This document shows positions 36,459 through 44,613 of a stretch of 48,018 bases of DNA, piece by piece. Within the stretch, counting starts at the first letter, position 1; each line of letters begins with the position of its first letter. The stretch lies in IMG/VR virus record IMGVR_UViG_3300031857_000327, positions 1-48,018 of that record. The stretch is one strand, 5' to 3'. Source of the DNA: a virus. A model generated the notes under the pieces. It had not been told where the DNA came from and did no database searches. It worked only from the letters and a program-made list of their open reading frames with translations. Position numbers and translations under genes: made by a program.

Positions 36459-37022
36459 TCATTCTTGTTTAGCCCCTCGCACGGCTCCACGAGCAGTTCT
36501 AGCGACCTTAGAAAGCGCAGCTTGCCCTCTGAGGGCCATGCTAGCACCTTTAGCTGCTAAATTTGTTTTGCTATCCCTAACCTGTTTGCGAAACCCTTTA
36601 AGAGCGCCTTTAACGCTCTCGGCAGCCCCTCTAAGTGCTCCCCTAACGGCGGAAGCCCGTTCAGCTCGTCTAGCTCTAGCAGAAGAATCTGAACCGCCTT
36701 TAACAGATTTTCCATCTTTTTGATAGCCATAAGTTGGCTTAAATTCAGTCGTAGCCTTGAATGGACGAGCAGTAACTTCACAAATCGCCTCAAGTGATTC
36801 ACATAAAACAATATCATCTGAAAAAGCAGTTTCAAGAATTTTTGTTGCCTCTTCAAAACTATCTCCATAATCCATGAACTCCCAAATGAGAGATTCCATT
36901 ACCTCTTGCATTTGATTTTGATTTAGATCATCAACAAAACGAAGATTTTGAAAATAGTTAGAATCTGTTACGCGAGGGTTATGAAGGTCTCCATATGCTT
37001 CAGTGAGATGATAAGTGGACAT
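36459..37022 (-). CDS. virion-type protein, N-terminal part (ends at in-frame TGA)
   Basis: 187 residues: MSTYHLTEAYGDLHNPR, an acidic helical region (MQEVMESLIWEFMDYGDSFE), then Ala/Arg/Lys-rich repeats with GALRGAAESVKGALKGF and GAVRGAKQE, ending at TGA (36459-36461). The same plan occurs in 44610-46007. A late box TATAAATA is 25 bp upstream. The TGA is followed by C, a context known to be leaky in bacteria, so readthrough, recoding, reinitiation or a nonsense mutation are all possible. Confidence 0.78.
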   Translation of the reverse strand: MSTYHLTEAYGDLHNPRVTDSNYFQNLRFVDDLNQNQMQEVMESLIWEFMDYGDSFEEATKILETAFSDDIVLCESLEAICEVTARPFKATTEFKPTYGYQKDGKSVKGGSDSSARARRAERASAVRGALRGAAESVKGALKGFRKQVRDSKTNLAAKGASMALRGQAALSKVARTARGAVRGAKQE

Positions 37023-37046
37023 ATTGCGAATATAAAGTTCTTCTAT

Positions 37047-37054
37047 TATTTATA
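37047..37054 (-). promoter_or_regulatory. T4-like late promoter box TATAAATA
   Basis: Exact match on the minus strand, 25 bp before the start of the split virion-type gene, embedded in a TTCTAT/ATAGAA inverted repeat. Confidence 0.7.
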
Positions 37055-37085
37055 GAATAGGCACCATTTACTTTTTATGATACGT

Positions 37086-37343
37086 TTATTGTTCTCTACT
37101 ATCCCAAATAACCGTAGAGTCTTTCCAATAATCTTCTAATTCAACTTCATAGTTGAATGAAAAAAGTGCAACTAGGTAGTCCTTATTATGTTTACGAAAT
37201 TGAACGAAGCTTTCATTTGAATTAGGAAAACAATATGCAATTGCTCTGACACCCATCTGTTCGTGGTTTCCAAGTTTTTCTATATCAAGACAGCCTGGAA
37301 AATGGGAGCCTGCACGGAAATTATCAAAGTTAATGATATCCAT
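37086..37343 (-). CDS. small hypothetical protein (85 aa)
   Basis: MDIINFDNFRAGSHFPGCLD, with VRAIAYCFPNSNESFVQF and a VALFSFNYEVELEDYW end. Compact alpha/beta. 6 nt after the stop of the ParB-like gene, so same transcript (P16). Unknown. Confidence 0.66.
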   Translation of the reverse strand: MDIINFDNFRAGSHFPGCLDIEKLGNHEQMGVRAIAYCFPNSNESFVQFRKHNKDYLVALFSFNYEVELEDYWKDSTVIWDSREQ

Positions 37344-37349
37344 AAGGTT

Positions 37350-37751
37350 TTAATTGTAAATAAGGTTTTCAATTAGATCAACTTGACCTGAACATGTAGC
37401 AAGAATAGTTAAATCACCTCTAAAAATTGCAGCAGCAAATCTATGATTGCCATCTACAATAAACCACTCAGAACAATAACCTAAACTTGGAACTCCAACA
37501 TCTATTTCAATAGGAGTATAATCTGGATTTATAACAAGATGTGCAATTCTCTCAATGTGTTTCTTTTTTGACCATTTTGGTGGTTCAACTGATGAAGAAT
37601 ATTGAGATAATAATGTGCAATTGCTAGTAACTGCTCGTTTTACCTCATTGTATAAAACTGGAGTTTTTGTCTCCCAGCAGGGTGTTTCAAATGGATTGCA
37701 AAATTGCTTAAGCTTTTCTACTGATATAATAGAATAATTTTCAGAAGCCAT
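37350..37751 (-). CDS. ParB/sulfiredoxin-like domain protein
   Basis: 133 residues from ATG 37751 (MASENYSIISVEKLKQF); the ATG at 37787 is upstream of the predicted transcription start. EWFIVDGNHRFAAAIFRGD near residue 99 is the ParB/Srx-type DGNHR-AA motif, which binds nucleotide (CTP/ATP) in that superfamily. Earlier segments (IPVL-like HLVINPDYTPIEIDV) fit the fold. Possible nuclease, modification or partition-like role. Driven by promoter P16. Confidence 0.76.
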   Translation of the reverse strand: MASENYSIISVEKLKQFCNPFETPCWETKTPVLYNEVKRAVTSNCTLLSQYSSSVEPPKWSKKKHIERIAHLVINPDYTPIEIDVGVPSLGYCSEWFIVDGNHRFAAAIFRGDLTILATCSGQVDLIENLIYN

Positions 37752-37775
37752 AATTGAAATATTAGATTTAAAACC

Positions 37776-37830
37776 ACTATAGAGCACTTGAGCCTTTCTA
37801 AGTGCTCTACGGGTCAGTTAAAAAACTGGC
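37776..37830 (-). promoter_or_regulatory. dyad promoter P16
   Basis: -10 TATAGT (37776-37781, minus); GTCAGTT-N4-AACTGGC at plus 37813-37830, 31 bp upstream, touching the stop of 37830-37988. A 10-bp hairpin TAGAGCACTT/AAGTGCTCTA fills the spacer between them. Confidence 0.72.
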
Positions 37831-37988
37831 TATCTAATCAACTTATCTTTAAGTTCTTCCCAATATTCGGTAGTTGAATCCAAATTTTCTTGTGGACTGC
37901 CTAGATACTCAAACCAAATTTCACCGCTTTCATGAAAACTGTCAAAGAAAGCTTTTTTAATCTCAGCTAATGTAAAGGTTTCTTCCAT
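37830..37988 (-). CDS. very small acidic protein (52 aa)
   Basis: ATG at 37988 (MEETFTLAEIKKAFFDSFHE), 4 nt after the nrdB stop; a longer start at 38012 lies in nrdB. Contains WFEYLGSPQENL and an acidic helix. Downstream of nrdB in the same transcript. Unknown. Confidence 0.62.
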   Translation of the reverse strand: MEETFTLAEIKKAFFDSFHESGEIWFEYLGSPQENLDSTTEYWEELKDKLIR

Positions 37989-37992
37989 GGTC

Positions 37993-39153
37993 TTATAGTT
38001 TAAAGTTTGCAAAAGAATCTGGGTTTATGTCTTGTTTGATTACTCCAACTAGATAACTAGATTTTTCAGTTTCCATGGGAGCTTCTTGAAGGGCATTTGA
38101 ATTTAACCATCCTTCCATCCAAGTTAAAGGATTTGTTTTTGGTGCATTCGGGTATTGTGGTTTTAACCCAATGGCTCTCTGTCTTGTATTCGCATTCCAT
38201 TCAGTATATTCATCCATAATTTTATCATTGAGACCAATCATAGATCCCTCTTTAAAAAGATACCGACCCCAAGATTTTTCTTCATTAACAGCTCTATCAA
38301 ATAGATAATAAGAATATTGCTCTTCTTCTGCTGCAATTTTAGCCATATCGGGATCATCACCCTGCTTCCACTTTTTAAGAATTTTTTGTGTTAAGGCTAA
38401 ATGTAAACCTTCATCTCTAGCAATTAACTCAATAATTTTAGCAGAACCTTCCATTAATTTTAGTTCACCAAAAGCAAAGCTACAAGCAAATGAAACATAA
38501 AAACGAATACCCTCTAAGATATTGACATTCATTACAGCGCGATAAAGTTTTCTTTTAAGTTCATAGAGTTCCGTGTGGGCAGATTCAACACCCTCTAAAT
38601 TAAACTTCCATAAATTTGATGAACTATATTGTTGAGCTGATTGAATAAAATCATCATAAGCTGCAGTAACACTTTGAGATCTTTGTCTAATATTTTCATC
38701 AAGAATGATAGTATCAAAAATCTCTGAAGGATTTGGATAAACATTCTTAATAATATGTGTGTAGGAGCGAGAGTGAATATTCTCAAATGCTTCCCACCAT
38801 AACATACAAGACTCTAATTCTGGGAGAGAGCAATATGGCCTAAATGCTAGGCCTGGTGCTCTACCTTGAACACTATCAAGCATCGTTTGATACTTTAGGT
38901 TTGAAGTGAAGATGTGTTTCTGTTCTGGACTCAATTTTTGATAATCTAATCTATCTTTTTGAAGATCTTTTGTTTCTGGAATCCAGAAAAAGCTAATTTG
39001 CTTTTTCGTCAATGCCTCAAAATCTGGATATTTAAATTTATCATATCTCTGAATTCCTTGAGGAGCACCAAAGAACATTGGTTGATTTAAAAAATCAACA
39101 TCATTCAAATTTAAAACTGTCATCCCTTTAATTTCAGATTGAGCAACTTTCAC
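37993..39153 (-). CDS. nrdB: ribonucleotide reductase class Ia, beta subunit
   Basis: 386 residues. GTG start at 39153 follows GAAGGAG (good ribosome site), overlapping nrdA by 20 nt; an ATG 10 codons later is possible. The iron ligands and radical Tyr are in place: LDSVQGR (Asp), FENIHSRSYTHI (Glu, His and Tyr), FAFGELKLMEG and ARDEGLHL (Glu and His). The C terminus SFANFKL is the peptide that docks on the alpha subunit. With nrdA it reduces NDPs to dNDPs. Confidence 0.96.
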   Translation of the reverse strand: MKVAQSEIKGMTVLNLNDVDFLNQPMFFGAPQGIQRYDKFKYPDFEALTKKQISFFWIPETKDLQKDRLDYQKLSPEQKHIFTSNLKYQTMLDSVQGRAPGLAFRPYCSLPELESCMLWWEAFENIHSRSYTHIIKNVYPNPSEIFDTIILDENIRQRSQSVTAAYDDFIQSAQQYSSSNLWKFNLEGVESAHTELYELKRKLYRAVMNVNILEGIRFYVSFACSFAFGELKLMEGSAKIIELIARDEGLHLALTQKILKKWKQGDDPDMAKIAAEEEQYSYYLFDRAVNEEKSWGRYLFKEGSMIGLNDKIMDEYTEWNANTRQRAIGLKPQYPNAPKTNPLTWMEGWLNSNALQEAPMETEKSSYLVGVIKQDINPDSFANFKL

Positions 39154-41446
39154 AGACTTCTTCTCCTTCTAGTAGTTTAATTAGTTCATCTAAATTTTCT
39201 TTTTGTTCATCACCTTCAACTCTACCATCATTGGTATTGCAATAGTAAGCAGTTTTATGACCATACATATAACAATATAATAAATCACCTGAAATTTCAC
39301 TCATGGGAACTTCCCCACCGGGATAATTTGCTGGATTATAATTCCAGTTTGAACTAACAGCATGATCAATAAATTTAGTAAAGACTGCAACAACATTGAA
39401 ATATCCCTTATTGTTTTTCATATTCCAAAGTAAAGTATAATTGTTCTTCAATGTTGAATATTGAGGAACAATTTGCTTGACTGGACCTTTTTTAGATTTC
39501 TTGTATGATAGTAAGCCCCTTGGCGGTTCAATACCATTTGTTGCATTAGTGATAACTGACGATGATTCAGATGGTAAAATTGTGCTGCATGTTGAATTTC
39601 TTAAACCATACTTAACAATATCATTTCTTAAAGATTCCCAATCATGCTGTAAAGGTTCATTGCAAATATTATCAACTTCTTTCTTGTAAGTATCAATTGG
39701 AAGAATACCATCTGAATATTTTGTTTTATTAAAATAATCGCAAGGCCCTTTTTCCTTGGCAAGATTGTTTGAGGCTTTCAACAAATAATATTGAAGACTC
39801 TCAGCTAAACGATGAGTTGCATTCCAGGCTTCTTGATCCTCATAAGTTACATTTAACTTAGCAAAATAATGAGCAAGACCAATAACTCCAACACCTAGCA
39901 TTCTTCTTGAACGAGTTGAAATTTCTGCAGCTTTTACTGGATAATATTGAGTATCAATAAGTTCATCAAGAAATCTAATAGTTAAATCTGCTAGGGATTC
40001 TAACTCTTTATCAATTTTAATAATTCCAACATTGAAAGAACTTAAAGTACATAAAGCTATTTCTCCTTCCTCATCATCTATATGTTTGATAGGTTTTGTC
40101 GTCTCTAAAATTTCTGTGCAAAGATTACTCATATAAATGCTATCCTTAAATGGACTATGAGTATTGCAATGATCAACAAACATTAAGTAAATTCTTCCAG
40201 TTTCAAACCTTTCAGTCAAAAGATCAAAAATTAGTTTACGAGCATCAATAGTTTTACTTTGAATTGTTTTATCTTGCTCATATTTGACATAAAGCTTGTC
40301 AAATTCATCAGTCCCATTTGAACTAAAGAAAGCTTCATAAAGACCAGGAACATCATTAGGGGAAAATAAAGTAATCTGTTCACCTTTAATAAAACGCTCA
40401 AGAAATAACTTAGAAATCTGAATATTATAATCTAGTTTTCTTACTCTATTCTCTTCAGTACCTTTATTATTTTTAAGTACAATAACACTTTCAATTTCTT
40501 GATGCCAGATTGGAAAATAAACCGTAGCCATTGCAGCTCGGATTCCACCTTGATGACAAGATTTCAATGCACTCTCAAAAAGTTTAAGAAAAGGAATTAC
40601 ACCAGTTGAAACTGCTTCCCCTCCACGAATTTTACTACCAAGACCTCGCCATCTTCCAGCATTAAGCCCAATACCAGCTTTTTTTGCAATATATCTAATC
40701 ATTGCGTGAACTGATGAAGAAATACTATCTAAATCATCATCAGGATCAATTAGAACACATGATGCTGAGTTTGATTCATTAGATCTAGTTCCAGCAATAA
40801 TAGGCGTTGGTAAATTAATTTTATGTTTGCTAATTGCATCATAAAACTTTTTAACATAATATAAGCGAGTTTCTTTAGGATATTTAAAGAATCCGGTCAT
40901 AGAAATCAACATATAGGTAAATTGCGGAGTTTCATACAATTTGCCAGAAGATCTATCTTGAAGAAGATATTTATCAACAACTTGACGAAGCCCTGCATAT
41001 GTGAAAATGAAATCCCTTTCATGATCAATATATTCATTAAGATCTTCAAGTTCTTCATCGCTATATGTACCAATAGCTTTTAAATCATAAATGCTATGAT
41101 TATTATTGATATTAGAACAGCGAGCAATATGATCCTTCAAATGAGGAAGATCAATTCGTCCACCATAAAGACGCTTACGAATAGCAAAAAGTAGCAATCT
41201 CGCTGCAACATATTGATAATTAGGATGTTCAAGACTAATCAAATCAGATGCAGATTTAACAAGAATCTGCTGAATCTCGTCAGTTGTAATACCCGGATAA
41301 AATTGAAGTCCAGAATTCATCTCAATTTGAGATGCAGAAACATTCGTAAGACCCTCACATGCACAATTCACCATATCATGAATTTTCTCTAGCATTAATG
41401 GTTCAATATTTCCACTACGCTTGACTACAGTAATGTTGTTGCTCAT
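39134..41446 (-). CDS. nrdA: ribonucleotide reductase class Ia, alpha subunit
   Basis: 770 residues from ATG 41446 (MSNNITVVKRSG), which overlaps the primase stop. An ATP-cone region at 1-95 (SGNIEPLMLEKIHDMVN) is followed by the barrel. Key residues: Cys in NSASCVLIDP, the NLCTEI triad Asn/Cys/Glu, Cys in IALCTLSSFNVG, the Tyr pair region late, and the redox-active CESC in GEEVCESCSI at the very end. Size matches E. coli NrdA (761). Supplies dNTPs for phage replication. Confidence 0.96.
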   Translation of the reverse strand: MSNNITVVKRSGNIEPLMLEKIHDMVNCACEGLTNVSASQIEMNSGLQFYPGITTDEIQQILVKSASDLISLEHPNYQYVAARLLLFAIRKRLYGGRIDLPHLKDHIARCSNINNNHSIYDLKAIGTYSDEELEDLNEYIDHERDFIFTYAGLRQVVDKYLLQDRSSGKLYETPQFTYMLISMTGFFKYPKETRLYYVKKFYDAISKHKINLPTPIIAGTRSNESNSASCVLIDPDDDLDSISSSVHAMIRYIAKKAGIGLNAGRWRGLGSKIRGGEAVSTGVIPFLKLFESALKSCHQGGIRAAMATVYFPIWHQEIESVIVLKNNKGTEENRVRKLDYNIQISKLFLERFIKGEQITLFSPNDVPGLYEAFFSSNGTDEFDKLYVKYEQDKTIQSKTIDARKLIFDLLTERFETGRIYLMFVDHCNTHSPFKDSIYMSNLCTEILETTKPIKHIDDEEGEIALCTLSSFNVGIIKIDKELESLADLTIRFLDELIDTQYYPVKAAEISTRSRRMLGVGVIGLAHYFAKLNVTYEDQEAWNATHRLAESLQYYLLKASNNLAKEKGPCDYFNKTKYSDGILPIDTYKKEVDNICNEPLQHDWESLRNDIVKYGLRNSTCSTILPSESSSVITNATNGIEPPRGLLSYKKSKKGPVKQIVPQYSTLKNNYTLLWNMKNNKGYFNVVAVFTKFIDHAVSSNWNYNPANYPGGEVPMSEISGDLLYCYMYGHKTAYYCNTNDGRVEGDEQKENLDELIKLLEGEEVCESCSI

Positions 41447-42417
41447 TTTTTCTTCCATTCGTTAAAATTTAAAGTTGCTAAAAGACCAGTATAAATGTTT
41501 TGAGTGATAATTTGATTAATATCAAGACCAGAAAGAATCATAAGATTTATATCCTTTTCTTTAATTGCATTTGGCCATATGACTATTGGAAGCCCATTAT
41601 TAATTGTTCGTTGCATTCTATCAATAATTTCTTTATTTCTCGGTTCATTATCATAAATGTAAATTGGATTGTTTATGTTTAATTTTTCAAGTGAAACATC
41701 AGCTCCACACATTGCAATTGAGTTCTCAATAAAATAAGAATCAAAAGGCCCTTCAAGAATATATACAGGTTTAGTATTATCTATTGTATCAAAATTGTAA
41801 ACTTTAGGGGATTCTTCATTGAGCATGATTGTGATATACTTGATCTGAGAATCACCAAATGTTCTTCCTTGAAATCCTATGAGTTCTCTTTTGAAGTAAA
41901 ATGGAATTACAATTCTTTCCTCCTCATAATATAGAGCTTTTTCATTAAATGTTGGTTTTATTGAATTAACCCATTTCTTAAACTCTTTGGCATAATAAAA
42001 CTTTCTTGGATCTATTTTTCTTGATTCTAAATATTCTCTTGAAATCTGCTCTTCACTTGCTCTTGGTAAATTTAATTGTTGCCTAAGTATAAGCTTTTTT
42101 CTTGGGAATTTTGGTGCTTCTACAACAAAGTTTTTACCAGTGTATCCTTTTTTGAATTTATCAAGAATATAGTCTTGATAAAGTATTGGATCTACCTGTT
42201 TTAGAAAGTTATTAAGTGATATATTTATGCCACAGTTATGGCATTTGTAATTGGTGTTGTTCCCCTTTTCATAAAAGTATCCTCTTGCCTTTGTCTTGTT
42301 TTTCTGGGAATCACCACATAAAATACATCTGCAGTTATATAGACCAGCTTTGACTTTTTTAAACTTTTCTAGACGTGAAGAAAGTAAATTAATGTATTGA
42401 TTGTCTATTGCATCCAT
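41443..42417 (-). CDS. DNA primase, T4 gp61-like
   Basis: 324 residues. An N-terminal zinc-binding domain, CRCILCGDSQKNKTKARGYF then YKCHNCGI, precedes a TOPRIM-type core with PVYILEGPFDSYFIENSIAM and IYIYDNEPRNKEII. This is the gp61 primase type of T4-like phages, which makes RNA primers with the replicative helicase. Coupled to nrdA by ATGA. Confidence 0.9.
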   Translation of the reverse strand: MDAIDNQYINLLSSRLEKFKKVKAGLYNCRCILCGDSQKNKTKARGYFYEKGNNTNYKCHNCGINISLNNFLKQVDPILYQDYILDKFKKGYTGKNFVVEAPKFPRKKLILRQQLNLPRASEEQISREYLESRKIDPRKFYYAKEFKKWVNSIKPTFNEKALYYEEERIVIPFYFKRELIGFQGRTFGDSQIKYITIMLNEESPKVYNFDTIDNTKPVYILEGPFDSYFIENSIAMCGADVSLEKLNINNPIYIYDNEPRNKEIIDRMQRTINNGLPIVIWPNAIKEKDINLMILSGLDINQIITQNIYTGLLATLNFNEWKKK

Positions 42418-42426
42418 TCAAACCGT

Positions 42427-42891
42427 TCAAGGTGTCTGAACTCTAGCAGAAGGTTGCGGATTTGTCAAGACCACCTTTGTTGTCATGTTTGAGATCAGTG
42501 AAGGCCCAAAAACAGTCAAAATTAATTGAAAAGTGAGAGCTACCCCAACACCAATAAAAACTTTACCCTTTATATTATCAAATTTTGTTTCTAAGGTTGC
42601 AACAGCAGTGAGCAGGTCAGTCTTATTAGTCTCCATTTTCTTATATATTTCATCTCTATCTACATCCATTTTTAAAGTCAGTTTAGAGATTCCAGTTTCA
42701 ACTTTTCGGTTAAGATCTTCTTCCTTTTGTTGTTGTTGGTCTAATTTTACTTGATGTACAGCTAATAATTCGCTAATTCTTATATTAACCTTACTTATCT
42801 CAGAAATAGCTTCCCGTAAAGCTGACATTTCTTTTTCTGAAGTTTCTTGACTTTTTTCTAAAATCGCTAACCGAACTGAATCTTCTGCCAT
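42427..42891 (-). CDS. coiled-coil protein with one membrane span
   Basis: 154 residues. Residues 1-105 form a long heptad coiled coil (SQETSEKEMSALREAISEIS, VKLDQQQQKEEDLNRKVETG). A hydrophobic span at about 113-132 (VFIGVGVALTFQLILTVFGP) is followed by an exposed Pro/Thr tail. It could be a virion tape/anchor or lysis accessory protein; T4-like cyanophages carry similar ones (memory). A late box lies upstream. Confidence 0.7.
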   Translation of the reverse strand: MAEDSVRLAILEKSQETSEKEMSALREAISEISKVNIRISELLAVHQVKLDQQQQKEEDLNRKVETGISKLTLKMDVDRDEIYKKMETNKTDLLTAVATLETKFDNIKGKVFIGVGVALTFQLILTVFGPSLISNMTTKVVLTNPQPSARVQTP

Positions 42892-42936
42892 TAATTACTC
42901 CAAATGTGCTCACTTTGGAAAACGATAATACTTAAA

Positions 42937-42944
42937 TATTTATA
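42937..42944 (-). promoter_or_regulatory. T4-like late promoter box TATAAATA
   Basis: Exact minus-strand match 46 bp upstream of 42427-42891, in the gap after 42947-43171. Confidence 0.68.
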
Positions 42945-42946
42945 AT

Positions 42947-43171
42947 TTACAAAAGTCCCAATGATTTCAGCCAAGAGTTATATTTTTTCTTATAACTTTT
43001 TGTATTTCTTTTATCTATTTTTCCGCGTCTTGTTAAATTCATCCCCATTATTGTATCATATCCTGCTCTTGGTTCCGGTGAGGAACCTCCAAATCCCCCA
43101 CCCTCGCCAGGCGCATTTGCAGTCATTACATCTTCTCTTATAATTGTAATAATTCTATCTAGTGGCGTCAT
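42947..43171 (-). CDS. conserved T4-like cyanophage small protein
   Basis: 74 residues: MTPLDRIITIIREDVMTANA, a Gly/Pro-rich linker (GEGGGFGGSSPEPRAGYD) and a basic C terminus (KIDKRNTKSYKKKYNSWLKS). The N-terminal IREDVMTANAPGEGGGFGGS pattern recurs in cyanophage small virion proteins, from memory. Overlaps 43155-43532. Confidence 0.76.
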   Translation of the reverse strand: MTPLDRIITIIREDVMTANAPGEGGGFGGSSPEPRAGYDTIMGMNLTRRGKIDKRNTKSYKKKYNSWLKSLGLL

Positions 43172-43532
43172 GTAATAATCGTTTGCAGTTTTGATCTTCT
43201 TCTATAAGATGTATATAACTAATTGGAAACTCTGGAAGACGATTGAGAAAAACAATAAATGATTTAATTGTACTCCACAGTTCGCAATCAAGCTTATAGA
43301 AAAGCATAGGAGTTGTGGCTTCTCCAAAAATATTATAAAGTATCACAAAATGATTAAGAATTAAATGAACCTTTAAATCGCCAGTTTTTTTATATTTTTT
43401 AAGTAATCGTTTAATATACCTAAACTGATTAAGATCCTTTTCAAAATCTTCTCTAGTTAGAGCTTGAGGATTTTCATAATTTTTTATCGCAAATAGAAGA
43501 AAATTATCTTCATTCAATTCATTAAACTGCAT
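43155..43532 (-). CDS. conserved T4-like cyanophage protein
   Basis: 125 residues: NFLLFAIKNYENPQALTRED, FRYIKRLLKKYKKTGDLKVH, LILNHFVILYNIFGEATTPM. This FRYIKRLLKKY..LILNH..ILYNVFG pattern is one I know as a widely conserved small gene of T4-like cyanophages, role unassigned. Predicted all-helical. Sits with virion genes. Confidence 0.8.
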   Translation of the reverse strand: MQFNELNEDNFLLFAIKNYENPQALTREDFEKDLNQFRYIKRLLKKYKKTGDLKVHLILNHFVILYNIFGEATTPMLFYKLDCELWSTIKSFIVFLNRLPEFPISYIHLIEEDQNCKRLLHDATR

Positions 43533-43538
43533 CTATAA

Positions 43539-44309
43539 TCATGCGAAAATTGTAAGAGTAGTGGTTCCGATTCCAGCATTTGAGCCAAAAGTACCTGCAC
43601 CACCAACATTACGAATCATATCAGCAGTAAAAGTTGAAGTAACTCCAGCAGCATTGAAAAGATCTGTAATAACTCCAACAAAACCTCTACTTGTGTCAAT
43701 TCTTAATACACTCCCAATACCAGTTGAAGGAGCAGTAAAAGCAAAAGCAACACGATTGGTAATTTGGCCATTATAGCCAGTAAAGGTTTTAAAGGATTGA
43801 TCATTAATAAAATTAGTAACAGTCGCTCCGCTTGCATATGAACGTGCAGTGGCAACAATTGGAGTTCCAGTTGCAACTCCAGCAGCAGTAAATTGTCTAA
43901 TCATACAAGTTGCACCAGCAGAAGCGAAAACAAGTTCATTAAAAACTAGATGAACATGACCATTTCGTCCAGTTCCAATACCTGAAGTCCCCCCGGCACC
44001 AATAGAAATTGGTGAAGAACGATTTAGGTCTTCAAAAAACACTGCAACAGGAGTTGCAAGACCTAGACCAGTTGAATTAGAACCAATCCCAGTGGTATTA
44101 AGACCAGAAACAGGAACAATGACTTCATCATAATATGAAGTGGAAAGACCAGAATTTTCAGTGCTACCATAAAAACGATAGACCCAACCCCTTTGATCTG
44201 CAAAGCAATTATGTGGAGTTCTATTCCGGTCTACATCATGAAGATGTTTGGGAATACCATACTTATTTGCTTCAGTTTCGGTTGTAGTTGAGATTCCCCA
44301 AAGAGCCAT
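43539..44309 (-). CDS. virion-type structural protein (probable)
   Basis: 256 residues beginning MALWGISTTTETEANKYG, followed by Gly/Thr/Ser-rich beta sequence (TTGIGSNSTGLGLATPVAVF, GTGRNGHVHLVFNELVFASA, ending in GIGTTTLTIFA). The MALWG start and repeated glycine-rich strands are typical of T4-like cyanophage structural proteins. Ribosome site AGGAA precedes the ATG; a CATAAATA late box lies 32 bp upstream. Confidence 0.78.
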   Translation of the reverse strand: MALWGISTTTETEANKYGIPKHLHDVDRNRTPHNCFADQRGWVYRFYGSTENSGLSTSYYDEVIVPVSGLNTTGIGSNSTGLGLATPVAVFFEDLNRSSPISIGAGGTSGIGTGRNGHVHLVFNELVFASAGATCMIRQFTAAGVATGTPIVATARSYASGATVTNFINDQSFKTFTGYNGQITNRVAFAFTAPSTGIGSVLRIDTSRGFVGVITDLFNAAGVTSTFTADMIRNVGGAGTFGSNAGIGTTTLTIFA

Positions 44310-44340
44310 TATTATTTCCTGGATAGTATTTGCTAAGAAT

Positions 44341-44348
44341 TATTTATG
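44341..44348 (-). promoter_or_regulatory. late-type promoter box (CATAAATA)
   Basis: One mismatch to TATAAATA, 32 bp before the start of 43539-44309. Confidence 0.58.
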
Positions 44349-44367
44349 TTTATTATTAGTACAATAA

Positions 44368-44613
44368 TTATGAAAGTTCTTCATCTTTTGGTTTTCTAAG
44401 ATTTGGATTATAAGTTTCATAGCCAACTTTAAATCCGCCAGCAGCTCCTGCTCCACCAGCTAAACCAATACCCATATATGGAAGACCAGTCATCCAACAA
44501 TCTTTAAGATCACCACCATTATTTACCCGGCAGTCAATAATAAAAACTCCACCTGCAATAGCAGAAAGAACTGTTGCACTAAAGATAGATGATAATACTA
44601 TATTTTTATTCAT
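44368..44613 (-). CDS. small conserved membrane/exported protein
   Basis: 81 residues: MNKNIVLSSIFSATVLSAIA signal/anchor, CRVNNGGDLKDCWMTGLPYM, a Gly-rich second hydrophobic run, then VGYETYNPNLRKPKDEEL. The VNNGGD-DCW-TG-P and YNPNL blocks match small cyanophage proteins from memory. Overlaps the previous stop by 4 nt. Confidence 0.78.
   Translation of the reverse strand: MNKNIVLSSIFSATVLSAIAGGVFIIDCRVNNGGDLKDCWMTGLPYMGIGLAGGAGAAGGFKVGYETYNPNLRKPKDEELS

Noticed and set aside
36557-36868. 103-residue frame inside 36459-37022
   Set aside because: Leu-rich alternative-frame shadow; the main frame has the virion-type pattern and a late promoter.
35916-37022. Alternative genetic code with TGA reassigned across the genome
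   Set aside because: TGA closes many other genes normally (for example tsf and 14057-14206), so any recoding would be local.
37779-37809. Hairpin as a classic Rho-independent terminator
   Set aside because: No T run follows the stem on the minus strand; recorded as a spacer hairpin of P16 instead.
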